Below, in pieces: positions 51,793 to 59,939 of a DNA stretch of 64,000 bases. Made by a program: the position numbers and the translations under genes. The notes under the pieces are model-generated. The model was not told the origin of the DNA and made no database searches. It worked only from the letters and a program-made list of their open reading frames with translations. The DNA is from Streptococcus oralis (lineage in GTDB: Bacteria > Bacillota > Bacilli > Lactobacillales > Streptococcaceae), in assembly GCF_003943415.1 (NCBI RefSeq), contig NZ_RJPK01000005.1, positions 95,101 to 159,100 on the forward strand. Reading direction: 5' to 3'. The number at the start of each line of letters is the position of its first letter. The stretch's first letter is position 1.

Positions 51793-52440
51793 CTATACTT
51801 TCTCATTCATATTGTTGTATTGCTTTATTATCTGAATTTTCTTCCTGTAGCTGATATCTTGTGGAACAAAATCATTATTTCCATAGGTTTTAGCCTTCCG
51901 AACCAATTCGTCCAATTCGGTTGTTGTAGGTGCAAATAGCCACAGTATAAACTCTGTATTATAGACTTCTTGTCGGATGCTTTCTTCAACTTTAATTTGG
52001 CTTTGAAGCCAAATTTCACGATCCTTGAGTTGTAAATAACGTCTATCATTTACTGATAACTTAGACATTTCTTGTCGCACTAAATTCAAATGATGGCGCA
52101 AGTCAGAAATTTGTGTATCTGTATTTGTTGGTAAAGTTGTCGTCTCCACTTGGATATTCGGTCCAAATCGAGTCAACCAGGTTTCAAAATTTTCAATGGT
52201 TCTCATAACCTCGTTATAAGACATCGATCCTAAATCTTTACCTGGTATCTCCATCAGCTGCAAGTAGCCATAATCAACTAACTGGATATAAGCCTGGCTG
52301 TTTGGAATGATTGATTTTACATCCAACAACTCAACGCAAGAATGCAAATCAAAATATTCCTGCGTTTGTTTCTTCGTTTCTTGAATACGTCCCAGCGGAC
52401 GTTTCTCATTTTTTGGGGGTTGAGTTTGTTTAATCGCCAT
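51793..52440 (-). CDS. VirB4 N-terminal-like protein
   Basis: A 215-residue soluble protein. The region LVDYGYLQLMEIPGKDLGSMSYNEVMRTIENFETWL and NIQVETTTLPTNTD resembles the N-terminal domain of VirB4/TraE, which contacts the VirB3-like membrane partner. A long helical segment follows (ISDLRHHLNLVRQEMSKL...). It lies between the VirB3-like gene and the ATPase-domain gene, so VirB4 appears to be split into two polypeptides here. The ATG at 52440 overlaps the previous stop as TAATG, with GAAGGAG upstream. Confidence 0.65.
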   Translation of the reverse strand: MAIKQTQPPKNEKRPLGRIQETKKQTQEYFDLHSCVELLDVKSIIPNSQAYIQLVDYGYLQLMEIPGKDLGSMSYNEVMRTIENFETWLTRFGPNIQVETTTLPTNTDTQISDLRHHLNLVRQEMSKLSVNDRRYLQLKDREIWLQSQIKVEESIRQEVYNTEFILWLFAPTTTELDELVRKAKTYGNNDFVPQDISYRKKIQIIKQYNNMNEKV

Positions 52441-52748
52441 TATGGTTTTCTCCTTCTGATGTAATTTAAGCTGATATAACGTTTTCTTCTTCGTCTGAAG
52501 AAAAGAAACATGCTGTGCCAATTCTTTTTGCCACCGTTAGCTGGTAACACCAGATACAAACTCAGAACTGGTGTTAAAAAAATGAATGCGAACATCTGTA
52601 TCCACTGGCTTTTAGGAAAGATTTTTAAGCCAACGCTCAAAGCGATTACTCCAGTAATTCCTACAAAAGCAATATCTAGGATAAGAAGGCCTATAATCTT
52701 AATTTTGGCATAGATATCTCTAGGTACACCGTATTTTTCACCGTACAT
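52440..52748 (-). CDS. VirB3/PrgI/TcpE-like membrane protein
   Basis: A roughly 100-residue protein starting MYGEKYGVPRDIYAKIKIIG, with two membrane helices (about 18-40 and 47-68), a conserved short loop and a very basic C-terminus (FFRRRRKRYISLNYIRRRKP). Size, topology and place before the VirB4 genes match VirB3-like proteins. The ATG at 52748 has AAAGGAG 6 bp upstream; the longer frame to 52781 would begin at or before the transcript start. It is the first gene of the main secretion operon. Confidence 0.75.
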   Translation of the reverse strand: MYGEKYGVPRDIYAKIKIIGLLILDIAFVGITGVIALSVGLKIFPKSQWIQMFAFIFLTPVLSLYLVLPANGGKKNWHSMFLFFRRRRKRYISLNYIRRRKP

Positions 52749-52781
52749 GAATTTCTCCTTTATATTTGTTTTGATACTCAC

Positions 52782-52820
52782 ATTATAATGAATAATCGAA
52801 AATATCTTTTAAAGGGACAA
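52782..52820 (-). promoter_or_regulatory. Secretion operon promoter with TTGTCCCTTTAAA box
   Basis: Minus-strand TTGTCCCTTTAAA (52820-52808), 20 bp, TATAAT (52787-52782). No normal -35 is present at 17 bp. The same box and spacing occur upstream of the operons at 55225 and 59311, suggesting a shared activator or repressor. Confidence 0.65.
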
Positions 52821-52856
52821 TAGCATTTTTGCCATTGTCTTTCAGGAAAGAATTAT

Positions 52857-52882
52857 ACAAAAAGTTATATACTTTTTTGCAC
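52857..52882. repeat. GTTATATAAC palindrome-family site (imperfect), secretion operon copy
   Basis: ACAAAAAGTTATATACTTTT, then TTGCAC, is one base short of the symmetric site. It lies upstream of the TTGTCCCTTTAAA box of the secretion operon. Confidence 0.6.
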
Positions 52883-52911
52883 AATAAAAGAAGCCTCAAT
52901 CTTGAGACTTC
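52883..52911 (-). terminator. Terminator after the BRCT gene
   Basis: AAGAAGCCTCAA and TTGAGACTTCTT arms, then TTTTATT on the minus strand. It overlaps the stop of the BRCT gene. Confidence 0.8.
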
Positions 52912-53177
52912 TTGACTAAATCAAAGAATGATTCCTCTGAAAGGAAAGTGATGGATTGACCGTCTGATATTCGTCTAAGCGCTGCATCATGCTTTTTAGA
53001 CCTTTTATCTGGATCAAAAAGATTCAACTGCTTGTGTCCTAAAACCAATATATCTGTCCTAGAAGATATATAATTTTGAACGACAGCTCCTTTACTTTCT
53101 AAAAATCGTATGGCTTCTTCTCGAGTTAGAGGACGTAGGCTTCCTGTGATAACAATGTTCTTCCCTGTTAGATCCAT
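52896..53177 (-). CDS. Stand-alone BRCT domain protein
   Basis: A 93-residue protein that is essentially one BRCT domain: MDLTGKNIVITGSLRPLTREEA, the GAVVQNYISSRTDILVLG strand-turn with the conserved Gly, and the FLSEESFFDLV final helix. It resembles the BRCT at the C-terminus of NAD-dependent DNA ligase. BRCT domains bind phosphoprotein or DNA ends. On the element it lies 8 bp after the VirB6-like gene and could tie conjugation to DNA processing; that role is inference. Confidence 0.8.
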   Translation of the reverse strand: MDLTGKNIVITGSLRPLTREEAIRFLESKGAVVQNYISSRTDILVLGHKQLNLFDPDKRSKKHDAALRRISDGQSITFLSEESFFDLVKKSQD

Positions 53178-53185
53178 AGTTCCGC

Positions 53186-55225
53186 CTATTCTTCTTCGTC
53201 GTCACTCTCAGCGCCAGTGATATGACGTCCTCCCTGCATACGCTGTCCTGCTTGTTGCATTTGTTGGTTCATGTAATTCATTTGATTCATGCTCTGTTGA
53301 AATTTTTGTTGAGAAGAATCAGGCTGTGCTGGTGGTGTAGATTCTGAAACTGGTGCATCTGCAGGTGGATTTGGATCTTGAATTGGGGACTCCATTCCTT
53401 CAGCTGAAGGAGTTGGATCGACAATAGGTGCATCCGTTGTTCCTGGATCAATTGGAGGCTCAGGAATATCAATTGGTCCAGGTTGCTGATCAATTCCAGG
53501 AACAGCATCATTTTTCAGAGCGTTATAGGTCGCATTTTGAGCAGAGGCAGCCTTATCATCCAGCTTATCTAATGCGCTACCAACTGCCCCTTTCGTATTT
53601 TGCATGGCTTCAAATGCTTTCCATTCTGCCAAATCAACCATATTGCTTACACCACCTTTGGCCGCATTCATAAAGCCTTGGTCTTTTACAGAGTTCAAAG
53701 CACCTTGAATACCACCTCCAGTTCTGGCAAGGCTATTTCCTAGAATCTGGCTTCCTTTTGACAAGGCATCTGGAGCTTTTTTAGCCATATCCATACCAAA
53801 TTGACCAAGTGCCATACCACCATTAAAGAGACCGCCTGCTCCAGCCGCAAAGGCATTCCCCATCATCATAGCTCCGAGCAGTTGTTGAGCTGTTTCACTA
53901 TGACCTGTTGAAACTCCAAGCCAGCGCTCGATCATGGCTACTCCTTGCATTGCTGCAAAGAATACTCCAACATAAACAAAGGCAGCTGCGAGACACTGCT
54001 CCCACATGTTGAGTCCATCAAAGAATCCGCCAGATAGCTTCGTCACTGCTGAGACAGAAAGGATTGGCAAATCTCTGAAGATCTCAAGGGTTACACGCAT
54101 AATGATAACTTCAAAGAAGATTCCTGCTAAGGCACCGCCAATCGTTCTTAATAGCTCCTTATATTTCTTTGAGTTTGATAGGGAGCTATAACCAAGAATC
54201 GGAGAGATCATTGCCTCAATCAAAATATCAAAAACTGATTTGACGAGCTTGATGATCATGCTAACCAAAAGAACAACAAGGATAATATACTGGAGGAACA
54301 TCCCTATCCAGTTGACTTTATAGCGCATATAAACTGATTCAAAAGCACTCAATTGATTGATGACTCGGTGTTCTGTAATGCTTTCAACTCCAGTATTATT
54401 GGAATTTAACTTATGTAGGAACAAGCCTTTAATCCCTGCTATTTTGTCGTTTTTCTGTATATCATCTAACATTTTTGGATTTGTCGTACCATAGTTTGCC
54501 CCAAAATCAATCTTAGTCGCAAAATCTGCCGTATCCCGTTGGTCAGAATTATCCGTGATATTATTGACAGGGGTAGAACCTTCCTGAACGGGCTTGATAT
54601 AGCCATAATCATCCATTGGAAACAACTCTGTAGAAAAATCCTTGTAGATCAAAACTTTTAAGTCTACCACATTATTTTTCATGGGTTGCAGAGCCAAGGA
54701 GGAAGTTGGCTGACTACCAGATGGCGCTTCACTGGAGACTGTCTGGATAGACATGGCATCCTGTGCCACTGCTGTTGAGATGGTGGTCAAAGCTAGTGGT
54801 AATACTGCGGTTACAGCTGTTACCAAAAGGAAATTCGTAATGACCCCTTTGTATTTGACTGGTTTTGTAAAAACTCCTGCGACAGCCGACACAACCAAAA
54901 TCAGAGTAAACAAGGACGTTCCTAATATCTGAAACCAGTAAAAGAACTGGCCTATAATCGTCTTCTGGTCTCCCAGATAACCGAAGAGACCAAAGAGCTT
55001 GAACATATTATTAAAAACATGTTCTAAGCTGGAAGTGATTTGATAAAGGGCCTTGGCAATCCCTCCTGGCAAATAGGCTAGAAATGCCATAAATGCAGGA
55101 GTCGGTTCTAAATAGTTTCCCCAGTAGGAATAGAACTCCGCTAGCTTTTTTGCATTCTCGCCTGTGATTTCACCATTGAGATCCTTGACCTCGTTCATCA
55201 AATCTGAAAAGGTTTGATAGTCCAC
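53186..55225 (-). CDS. VirB6/TrbL-like polytopic secretion protein
   Basis: About 679 residues. After a cytosolic or peripheral N-terminus there are two helices near 92-115 and 130-155, a large extracytoplasmic domain (about 160-300), then five or six helices at about 305-460. This is the VirB6/TrbL plan for the inner channel protein. The C-terminal 190 residues are cytoplasmic: Gly/Ala-rich, then Pro/Asp-rich (PGPIDIPEPPIDPG), ending in a Gln/Met-rich tail. I chose the GTG at 55225, which has AAGAAGG upstream and lies after the predicted start site; a longer frame to 55327 would precede the transcript. Confidence 0.75.
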   Translation of the reverse strand: MDYQTFSDLMNEVKDLNGEITGENAKKLAEFYSYWGNYLEPTPAFMAFLAYLPGGIAKALYQITSSLEHVFNNMFKLFGLFGYLGDQKTIIGQFFYWFQILGTSLFTLILVVSAVAGVFTKPVKYKGVITNFLLVTAVTAVLPLALTTISTAVAQDAMSIQTVSSEAPSGSQPTSSLALQPMKNNVVDLKVLIYKDFSTELFPMDDYGYIKPVQEGSTPVNNITDNSDQRDTADFATKIDFGANYGTTNPKMLDDIQKNDKIAGIKGLFLHKLNSNNTGVESITEHRVINQLSAFESVYMRYKVNWIGMFLQYIILVVLLVSMIIKLVKSVFDILIEAMISPILGYSSLSNSKKYKELLRTIGGALAGIFFEVIIMRVTLEIFRDLPILSVSAVTKLSGGFFDGLNMWEQCLAAAFVYVGVFFAAMQGVAMIERWLGVSTGHSETAQQLLGAMMMGNAFAAGAGGLFNGGMALGQFGMDMAKKAPDALSKGSQILGNSLARTGGGIQGALNSVKDQGFMNAAKGGVSNMVDLAEWKAFEAMQNTKGAVGSALDKLDDKAASAQNATYNALKNDAVPGIDQQPGPIDIPEPPIDPGTTDAPIVDPTPSAEGMESPIQDPNPPADAPVSESTPPAQPDSSQQKFQQSMNQMNYMNQQMQQAGQRMQGGRHITGAESDDEEE

Positions 55226-55258
55226 TAAAGGTACCTTCTTTCTTTTTAAGATACCCCT

Positions 55259-55298
55259 ATCATATTCGATAATGACAAAATCGTTTTTAAAGGGACAA
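55259..55298 (-). promoter_or_regulatory. VirB6 operon promoter with TTGTCCCTTTAAA box
   Basis: Minus-strand TTGTCCCTTTAAA (55298-55286), 21 bp, TATGAT (55264-55259), 34 bp before the GTG start. Same box as at 52820 and 59389. Confidence 0.65.
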
Positions 55299-55311
55299 TG
55301 AAATTCTGACA

Positions 55312-55335
55312 ATAAAAAAAGCCTCAAGTAATTGA
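55312..55335 (-). terminator. Lipoprotein gene terminator
   Basis: AAGCCTCAA and TTGAGACTT arms, then TTTTTTTATTG on the minus strand, 14 bp past the stop at 55349. Confidence 0.8.
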
Positions 55336-55348
55336 GACTTTCTGTAAG

Positions 55349-55849
55349 TTAATCTGCTGTTCCATTAAAATCATAGAAAGCATTGTCTTCTTTATAGCCA
55401 CGACGTAGCTCAATGATTCGGATTTTTTTACCCCCCTCGGTCAAGACGACTTGATAATATGCCTCTGCTTCTTCGGGCTTACCTATATCCCTATAATCAA
55501 CAGCGATTGTAAAGTTGTCCTCTCCTTTCAGTTGACTTTCTAAACTAACAATAGCTCCCCTGAAAGAGGCTGGAATTGATTTTACTTGTTCTTCTGAAAG
55601 CACACTGTAGTTAATACTTTCACCGTCGTTATTTGAAATGGTTCGCTTTTCTTTGTCAAATTTTAAGGTAGTTCCTACTCCACCTTTAAAATCAAGACTC
55701 TCATAACCATCTTCTTTTGAAAAGCCTGTATAGCTATCTTTCAGCACATTTTTAGCGAGACTTTCAGGTGATTTTTGACCACATGCCCCTAGTAAAATCA
55801 AGGCAAATCCTAGTAAAACAATTCTTAAAAAGTGCTTTGCTTTCATCAT
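55349..55849 (-). CDS. Element-encoded lipoprotein
   Basis: A 166-residue secreted lipoprotein with signal peptide MMKAKHFLRIVLLGFALILLG and lipobox LLGACGQ (Cys near 23). The mature part is a small alpha/beta domain with no recognised family (DGESINYSVLSEEQVKSIPA, YYQVVLTEGGKKIRIIELRRGY). It has its own promoter and terminator between two secretion operons. Lipoproteins in such positions sometimes act in entry or surface exclusion; that is a guess here. Confidence 0.7.
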   Translation of the reverse strand: MMKAKHFLRIVLLGFALILLGACGQKSPESLAKNVLKDSYTGFSKEDGYESLDFKGGVGTTLKFDKEKRTISNNDGESINYSVLSEEQVKSIPASFRGAIVSLESQLKGEDNFTIAVDYRDIGKPEEAEAYYQVVLTEGGKKIRIIELRRGYKEDNAFYDFNGTAD

Positions 55850-55875
55850 TTTTTCTCCTAATCATTATTTACCTC

Positions 55876-55904
55876 ATTATAACAAACATCATTTTTTCTT
55901 GCAA
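55876..55904 (-). promoter_or_regulatory. Lipoprotein gene promoter
   Basis: Minus-strand TTGCAA (55904-55899), 17 bp, TATAAT (55881-55876), 27 bp before the ATG. Confidence 0.75.
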
Positions 55905-55925
55905 GTGTTTATATAACTTATTATA
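55905..55925. repeat. GTTATATAAC palindrome-family site (imperfect), lipoprotein copy
   Basis: TTTATATAACTTATTATAC lies directly upstream of the -35 of the lipoprotein promoter and overlaps the 3' side of the coupling protein gene's downstream spacer. One core base differs from the consensus. Confidence 0.5.
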
Positions 55926-55932
55926 CATCTTT

Positions 55933-58900
55933 TTAGATAACTTCATCCGCAAAGAAGTCGTCTCCATCATCATAATAATCATAGTCACCTTGAATAACAC
56001 TAGCTACAGCTGCCTGAAATAGTTCATCTGTGGAAGTAAATGATTGGGATTGTACCTTTTGTCCTTTACTATGACGGCCTGATAGTTTGGGAGTCTCTCC
56101 ATTGTTGCTGAGGAGTGGCATGGTCAAACGTTGCCTCCAGTCTATGATGTTGTTGAAGGCTGTACCTGCATCAACTGCGATCTCCTGAAGTTCTAGCTCA
56201 CGGTGCGCACTTTCGACTGGAATATCCGCAAGAGTCATCGATGTATCAAACTCCTCTTGTAAGAACATGTATTTGTAAGGGAAGCTGTTCTTATCATGTG
56301 CGAAGATTGGATCTGTTGTGACCTTACGTCCAACATTATCCCGTCCCTTGACTCCACGTAAGATAACCGCTTCTCCTTCCTGGAGCTTGGCCAATTGTGT
56401 TGGTGTCAACAACTCTTGTTTTGGATTCTCGACAGATACATTTGGATTAGCTTCGTCCAAGATATTGCTTGAGCGCCTTCTTCTTGTGATGGTACGTGTA
56501 CCCAGGTCAGCACTAAATTTCTTATTGGTATCTGAAGATGTTGTTTTAACATAAACCTTCAATGAACAGTTGTCCATAATGGTTCGAGCAACATTTTGGC
56601 CGTATTTATCATCCAATTGCTCCAGATTTTGAATCCAAAGATAATAGAGAATGTTTTGTCCCAATCCAATAGATATTTTTGTATCCATGTGAGGAATCGC
56701 AGGGATATTTGTAAACTCATCTAAGATATGAAGAATCCGATTAATACATTTACGACCACTTGAGAGAGCAAGCTCATAGTTAGCATTGAATAGCTGATCT
56801 AAGAATAACGAAACAATACCATTATACTCTGTTCGGTTTGGCGGTGTTACCAGGTAAATGACTTTCGGTTTATCTGAATAGACCAGTTCAATATCCGACT
56901 CCTGAAGAAGATTTTGGGTATCTTCTTTATTCTTAAGGACGGTTATATCGATATGATCTAAAATCGGCTTCTTGCTATACTCATCTAGTTCTAGACTATC
57001 TCCGTTTCTTCGATAGACTTTTTCAGCTGAAAATTGAAAGATTTGATCTCGAACAGGGGAATGCCCATTGTTCTTATGATTGAAATCAATCGTTACCGTA
57101 AACTGATCTGGAAGTTTAGGCTCAATGGCATAAGTAAGATAGCCTTCCCCGTCAACTAAAGCCGTCGCTTGCTTTATATAATCGACATTCTTTTCGACTT
57201 TACCCCACTTCTTCAATCCTGTAATCGTTACTTTAGCAGTTTTGTGCTTGAACTCATTTTTAAGTTGACTATTGGTGCTTGATCTCAACTTGACAGACAA
57301 TCGACGTGGGAAGCCAACAGACTCTAAATCAATAGAGTTTTTAGAAGTCAGTTTGGCCACGTTGTCTTGCAAGAACAGGTTGATGCCTGTCATCATGCTA
57401 GAGTAGACATTCCCTTTAGTCTCATCACCACCAAAGTCTGAAGCACGAAATTCGATATCCGCCATTTGTCTAAATTTCGAGAATTGTTTTTGATTGACTT
57501 GTCTCAAATTATCAAAATAGACTGTGATTTTTGACTTCTTCGATACTTGTTGTTCTCTGCTTGGATTCTCAACGATTTCACCAGCACCATCTACAAAGAC
57601 TTCTTCAGACCCCATTGTCGCCAAGAATTTCGCAACGTTAGGAATCGTAATGGTATCCCAGGCATCGTCTTCACCATTTTGATAAGTTTCATTAGCTCGA
57701 TCCATCAAAGCCATTGTCAGAGCATTAAATAGGGATATAGAAGACTTACGAAAGTATTCCGCATTCCCCTTCTCTCCACCTTTTTGTTTGGGATAAATGG
57801 ATTCTGCAACTGCGTTGACATAAGTTTGAGTTTTCTCATAGTAGCCCTTCTTTGCGGCAGCGATGGCTAGAGCTAGCGGATTGAAGGACATAGACCAATC
57901 CATATTTTGGAAAGAAAGAACATTGACATCATAGTCACGTTGCCTCATGAGTTTGTAGGAGGCTTGATAATGTTCCCCTTTCGGGTCTGCTAGTACCATC
58001 GATGGCTGAAATTCCGCACGACTGTTGATTTCAATTGCTGGAGTAATATGACCTTCACCCTTACCTGAACGAGTCATCCCAATTCCTAACAGATTCGTCG
58101 GCTTATCTTCAATATAGTAGTAACCTGAAGGAAAAGCTAACGTGCCTAAAATCCGCTCCGCATTAGTCACGTATCGGCTCATTTTTCTATTTTGCCATAA
58201 CATTTGAGTTCTCAGTGTTTGTCCTGCTAAATCATGAGTCAGTTCATGAAGTACAGGAGCTCCACCTTCACCTGGATAAGTTAAATCTTTATTGGGGATC
58301 TTTTTGTATTGACGACGAATTTCATCAATCGTCACAAATCGGTCATCTCCCTCTTCATTATTGTTATAGTCTCGAAACTGCTCGAAGTTCACCCAGGCAG
58401 ATTTCCAGGCAAGGACTAGACCCATCAGAAAGAGAGGAAAAGCTAAAATTGGGGCAATCCAAAAGACTTTTACATTCAGTAGACTCTGAAACAAGAGACT
58501 ATTCAAGTCAAAATTTACGGCCTTACTGGCATCTTTAAACGCCCAAACACTAAAATAGAGAAAGCGGATGGTAGCTCTTAACACAGTGACCAGATAATTG
58601 GTCAAGATAAAGGCAATCAAGCTAAAACCTAATCCCATATAAACGAAGCTGCGATAACTTTTAAAATAAAGAATGGGTTTCATTTCTTTATCAAACCGTT
58701 TTCGTTCTCGTTTAACAAAAGGAAGGGTGTAGAACATCCTGAAGAAAACATTCCAAAGGATGAGAGAGGCAAGCGCAAATATTTTAGGTATGAATGACTT
58801 CATCCCATTGAACAGCCCTCTGGCTGATTGCTTCCATACCTGTCCCCAATCAATCGCTTTGCGACCTTTCCAACCTCTTTTAAAAATCTGCTTCAACCAA

Positions 58901-59061
58901 CTCTTGCTTTTTAGTAACCGCTGATACTGCCTTAAAAAGTAAGGTTGAAAGAGTCTGAAGAGGTAATAACCTGCTACCCCTAGAAAAAGGAAGGTATTGA
59001 GCCAACTGGCTCGAATCAGTTGGATAAGGGTATAAAATACTACTTCAAATAACTCAAACAA
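55933..59061 (-). CDS. VirD4/TraG-type coupling protein
   Basis: Feeds the relaxase-DNA complex into the secretion channel. The 1042-residue protein has four N-terminal membrane segments (about 20-42, 93-112, 137-160, 197-220), Walker A LLGIGMTRSGKGEGH at 325-337 and Walker B RILHILDEFTNIP at 775-787. The two motifs are about 450 residues apart, and residues 580-740 form a beta-rich insertion (VTITGLKKWGKVEKN, QFTVTIDFNHKNNG) not usual in the family. The start is TTG at 59061 with AAGGGGGT upstream, 4 bp after the previous stop. The nucleotide motifs look intact. Confidence 0.88.
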   Translation of the reverse strand: MFELFEVVFYTLIQLIRASWLNTFLFLGVAGYYLFRLFQPYFLRQYQRLLKSKSWLKQIFKRGWKGRKAIDWGQVWKQSARGLFNGMKSFIPKIFALASLILWNVFFRMFYTLPFVKRERKRFDKEMKPILYFKSYRSFVYMGLGFSLIAFILTNYLVTVLRATIRFLYFSVWAFKDASKAVNFDLNSLLFQSLLNVKVFWIAPILAFPLFLMGLVLAWKSAWVNFEQFRDYNNNEEGDDRFVTIDEIRRQYKKIPNKDLTYPGEGGAPVLHELTHDLAGQTLRTQMLWQNRKMSRYVTNAERILGTLAFPSGYYYIEDKPTNLLGIGMTRSGKGEGHITPAIEINSRAEFQPSMVLADPKGEHYQASYKLMRQRDYDVNVLSFQNMDWSMSFNPLALAIAAAKKGYYEKTQTYVNAVAESIYPKQKGGEKGNAEYFRKSSISLFNALTMALMDRANETYQNGEDDAWDTITIPNVAKFLATMGSEEVFVDGAGEIVENPSREQQVSKKSKITVYFDNLRQVNQKQFSKFRQMADIEFRASDFGGDETKGNVYSSMMTGINLFLQDNVAKLTSKNSIDLESVGFPRRLSVKLRSSTNSQLKNEFKHKTAKVTITGLKKWGKVEKNVDYIKQATALVDGEGYLTYAIEPKLPDQFTVTIDFNHKNNGHSPVRDQIFQFSAEKVYRRNGDSLELDEYSKKPILDHIDITVLKNKEDTQNLLQESDIELVYSDKPKVIYLVTPPNRTEYNGIVSLFLDQLFNANYELALSSGRKCINRILHILDEFTNIPAIPHMDTKISIGLGQNILYYLWIQNLEQLDDKYGQNVARTIMDNCSLKVYVKTTSSDTNKKFSADLGTRTITRRRRSSNILDEANPNVSVENPKQELLTPTQLAKLQEGEAVILRGVKGRDNVGRKVTTDPIFAHDKNSFPYKYMFLQEEFDTSMTLADIPVESAHRELELQEIAVDAGTAFNNIIDWRQRLTMPLLSNNGETPKLSGRHSKGQKVQSQSFTSTDELFQAAVASVIQGDYDYYDDGDDFFADEVI

Positions 59062-59065
59062 ACGA

Positions 59066-59311
59066 CTACCCCCTTACACCTTCCAAGAACCATTCCATTT
59101 TTCGAGTATAGAAGCTCGAAAAGAGAAATATGTGAAACTGTAGCCTTGGAGAGGCTTTCTCATAACGGTTAAAGTAATTTTCTAACCATTTCTCCCCATC
59201 CAACTGAAGAACATTCAATCGACTAGATCGACTTTGTTCTAAGTAATTGGTCACCTGAAGAGATTCTGCAATCAATTCATCAGACAGATAATTGTATTTT
59301 TGTCTTGCCAT
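59066..59311 (-). CDS. Small hypothetical protein before the coupling protein
   Basis: An 81-residue soluble, helix-rich protein (MARQKYNYLSDELIAESLQV ... MEWFLEGVRG). AAGGAGTGCAAC precedes the ATG. It is the first gene of the operon with the coupling protein. No family recognised; it could be an accessory factor for substrate recruitment. Confidence 0.65.
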   Translation of the reverse strand: MARQKYNYLSDELIAESLQVTNYLEQSRSSRLNVLQLDGEKWLENYFNRYEKASPRLQFHIFLFSSFYTRKMEWFLEGVRG

Positions 59312-59349
59312 TGTTGCACTCCTTTCTTACTATTTCTTAATTCCCCTCT

Positions 59350-59389
59350 ATTCTAAGGGATAATATCAAATTCTTTGTTAAAGGGATAA
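59350..59389 (-). promoter_or_regulatory. Coupling-protein operon promoter with TTATCCCTTTAAC box
   Basis: Minus-strand TTATCCCTTTAAC (59389-59377), 21 bp, TAGAAT (59355-59350). It is the third example of the box shared with 52820 and 55298. Confidence 0.55.
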
Positions 59390-59397
59390 AAGATATT

Positions 59398-59431
59398 GTT
59401 ACACAAAAAGTTATATAACTTTTTGTGTAAC
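59398..59431. repeat. Perfect 34-bp palindrome upstream of the coupling-protein operon
   Basis: The half-site GTTACACAAAAAGTTAT is followed by its exact reverse complement. It lies 8 bp upstream of the TTATCCCTTTAAC box. The core of 28 bp matches the palindrome at 47570 with outer bases ACAC/GTGT in place of GCAC/GTGC. Confidence 0.88.
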
Positions 59432-59442
59432 AAATGAGCGAC

Positions 59443-59471
59443 AAAAAAAGCACACAAGTGTTCTTGTATGC
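59443..59471 (-). terminator. SSB gene terminator
   Basis: GCACACAAG and CTTGTATGC arms, then TTTTTTT on the minus strand, 12 bp past the ssb stop. Confidence 0.8.
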
Positions 59472-59482
59472 TTTCAATCCCT

Positions 59483-59920
59483 TTAGAATGGGGAATCCGC
59501 ATCCATTGGTTCAGGATAGGGTGTAGGAATAGAACTTGGTATCGGCTGAGAAAATCCCTGTTGTTCCTGCTTACGTCGATTAGATGCCTCCCTATTTTCA
59601 AGGAAAGTGATTCCTCCTTGCTGGTTTGGGGAAATAAACTGATACGTCCGACGTTGACCCTGTTCATCGTTATATGGTCGTTGGATAATTTCTCCTTTTA
59701 AGAGAATTGGAGAGCCTTTTGATAGACTCTGAGCCATCAATTCTGCTTGTTTTCCATATACTTGCACATGGAAGAAACTAGAAATTGGTTTATTTGTATC
59801 ATCATTCATACTCGAATCACAAACAAACTCAAATTTGAAACTAGCATGACCATTTTGAGTTTGACCTACTGCATCATTTGGAATGAATGCAACACGTCCA
59901 GAAGCGATAAATACTTGCAT
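59483..59920 (-). CDS. ssb: Single-stranded DNA-binding protein
   Basis: Protects the transferred strand or replicating DNA of the element. The OB-fold is visible in 145 residues: MQVFIASGRVAFIPND, KPISSFFHVQVYGKQAELMAQSL, GSPILLKGEIIQRPYND and the C-terminal acidic tip PMDADSPF that recruits partners. I chose the ATG at 59920, with AAAGGAG 4 bp upstream. A 104-residue frame overlapping it in another phase is a shadow. It is distinct from chromosomal SSB and probably element-specific. Confidence 0.88.
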   Translation of the reverse strand: MQVFIASGRVAFIPNDAVGQTQNGHASFKFEFVCDSSMNDDTNKPISSFFHVQVYGKQAELMAQSLSKGSPILLKGEIIQRPYNDEQGQRRTYQFISPNQQGGITFLENREASNRRKQEQQGFSQPIPSSIPTPYPEPMDADSPF

Positions 59921-59939
59921 TTTTTCTCCTTTCAATAAA

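Noticed and set aside
59353..59667. 104-codon frame across the 3' half of ssb
   Set aside because: It overlaps the well-supported ssb gene in another phase and runs through the terminator and the 34-bp palindrome.
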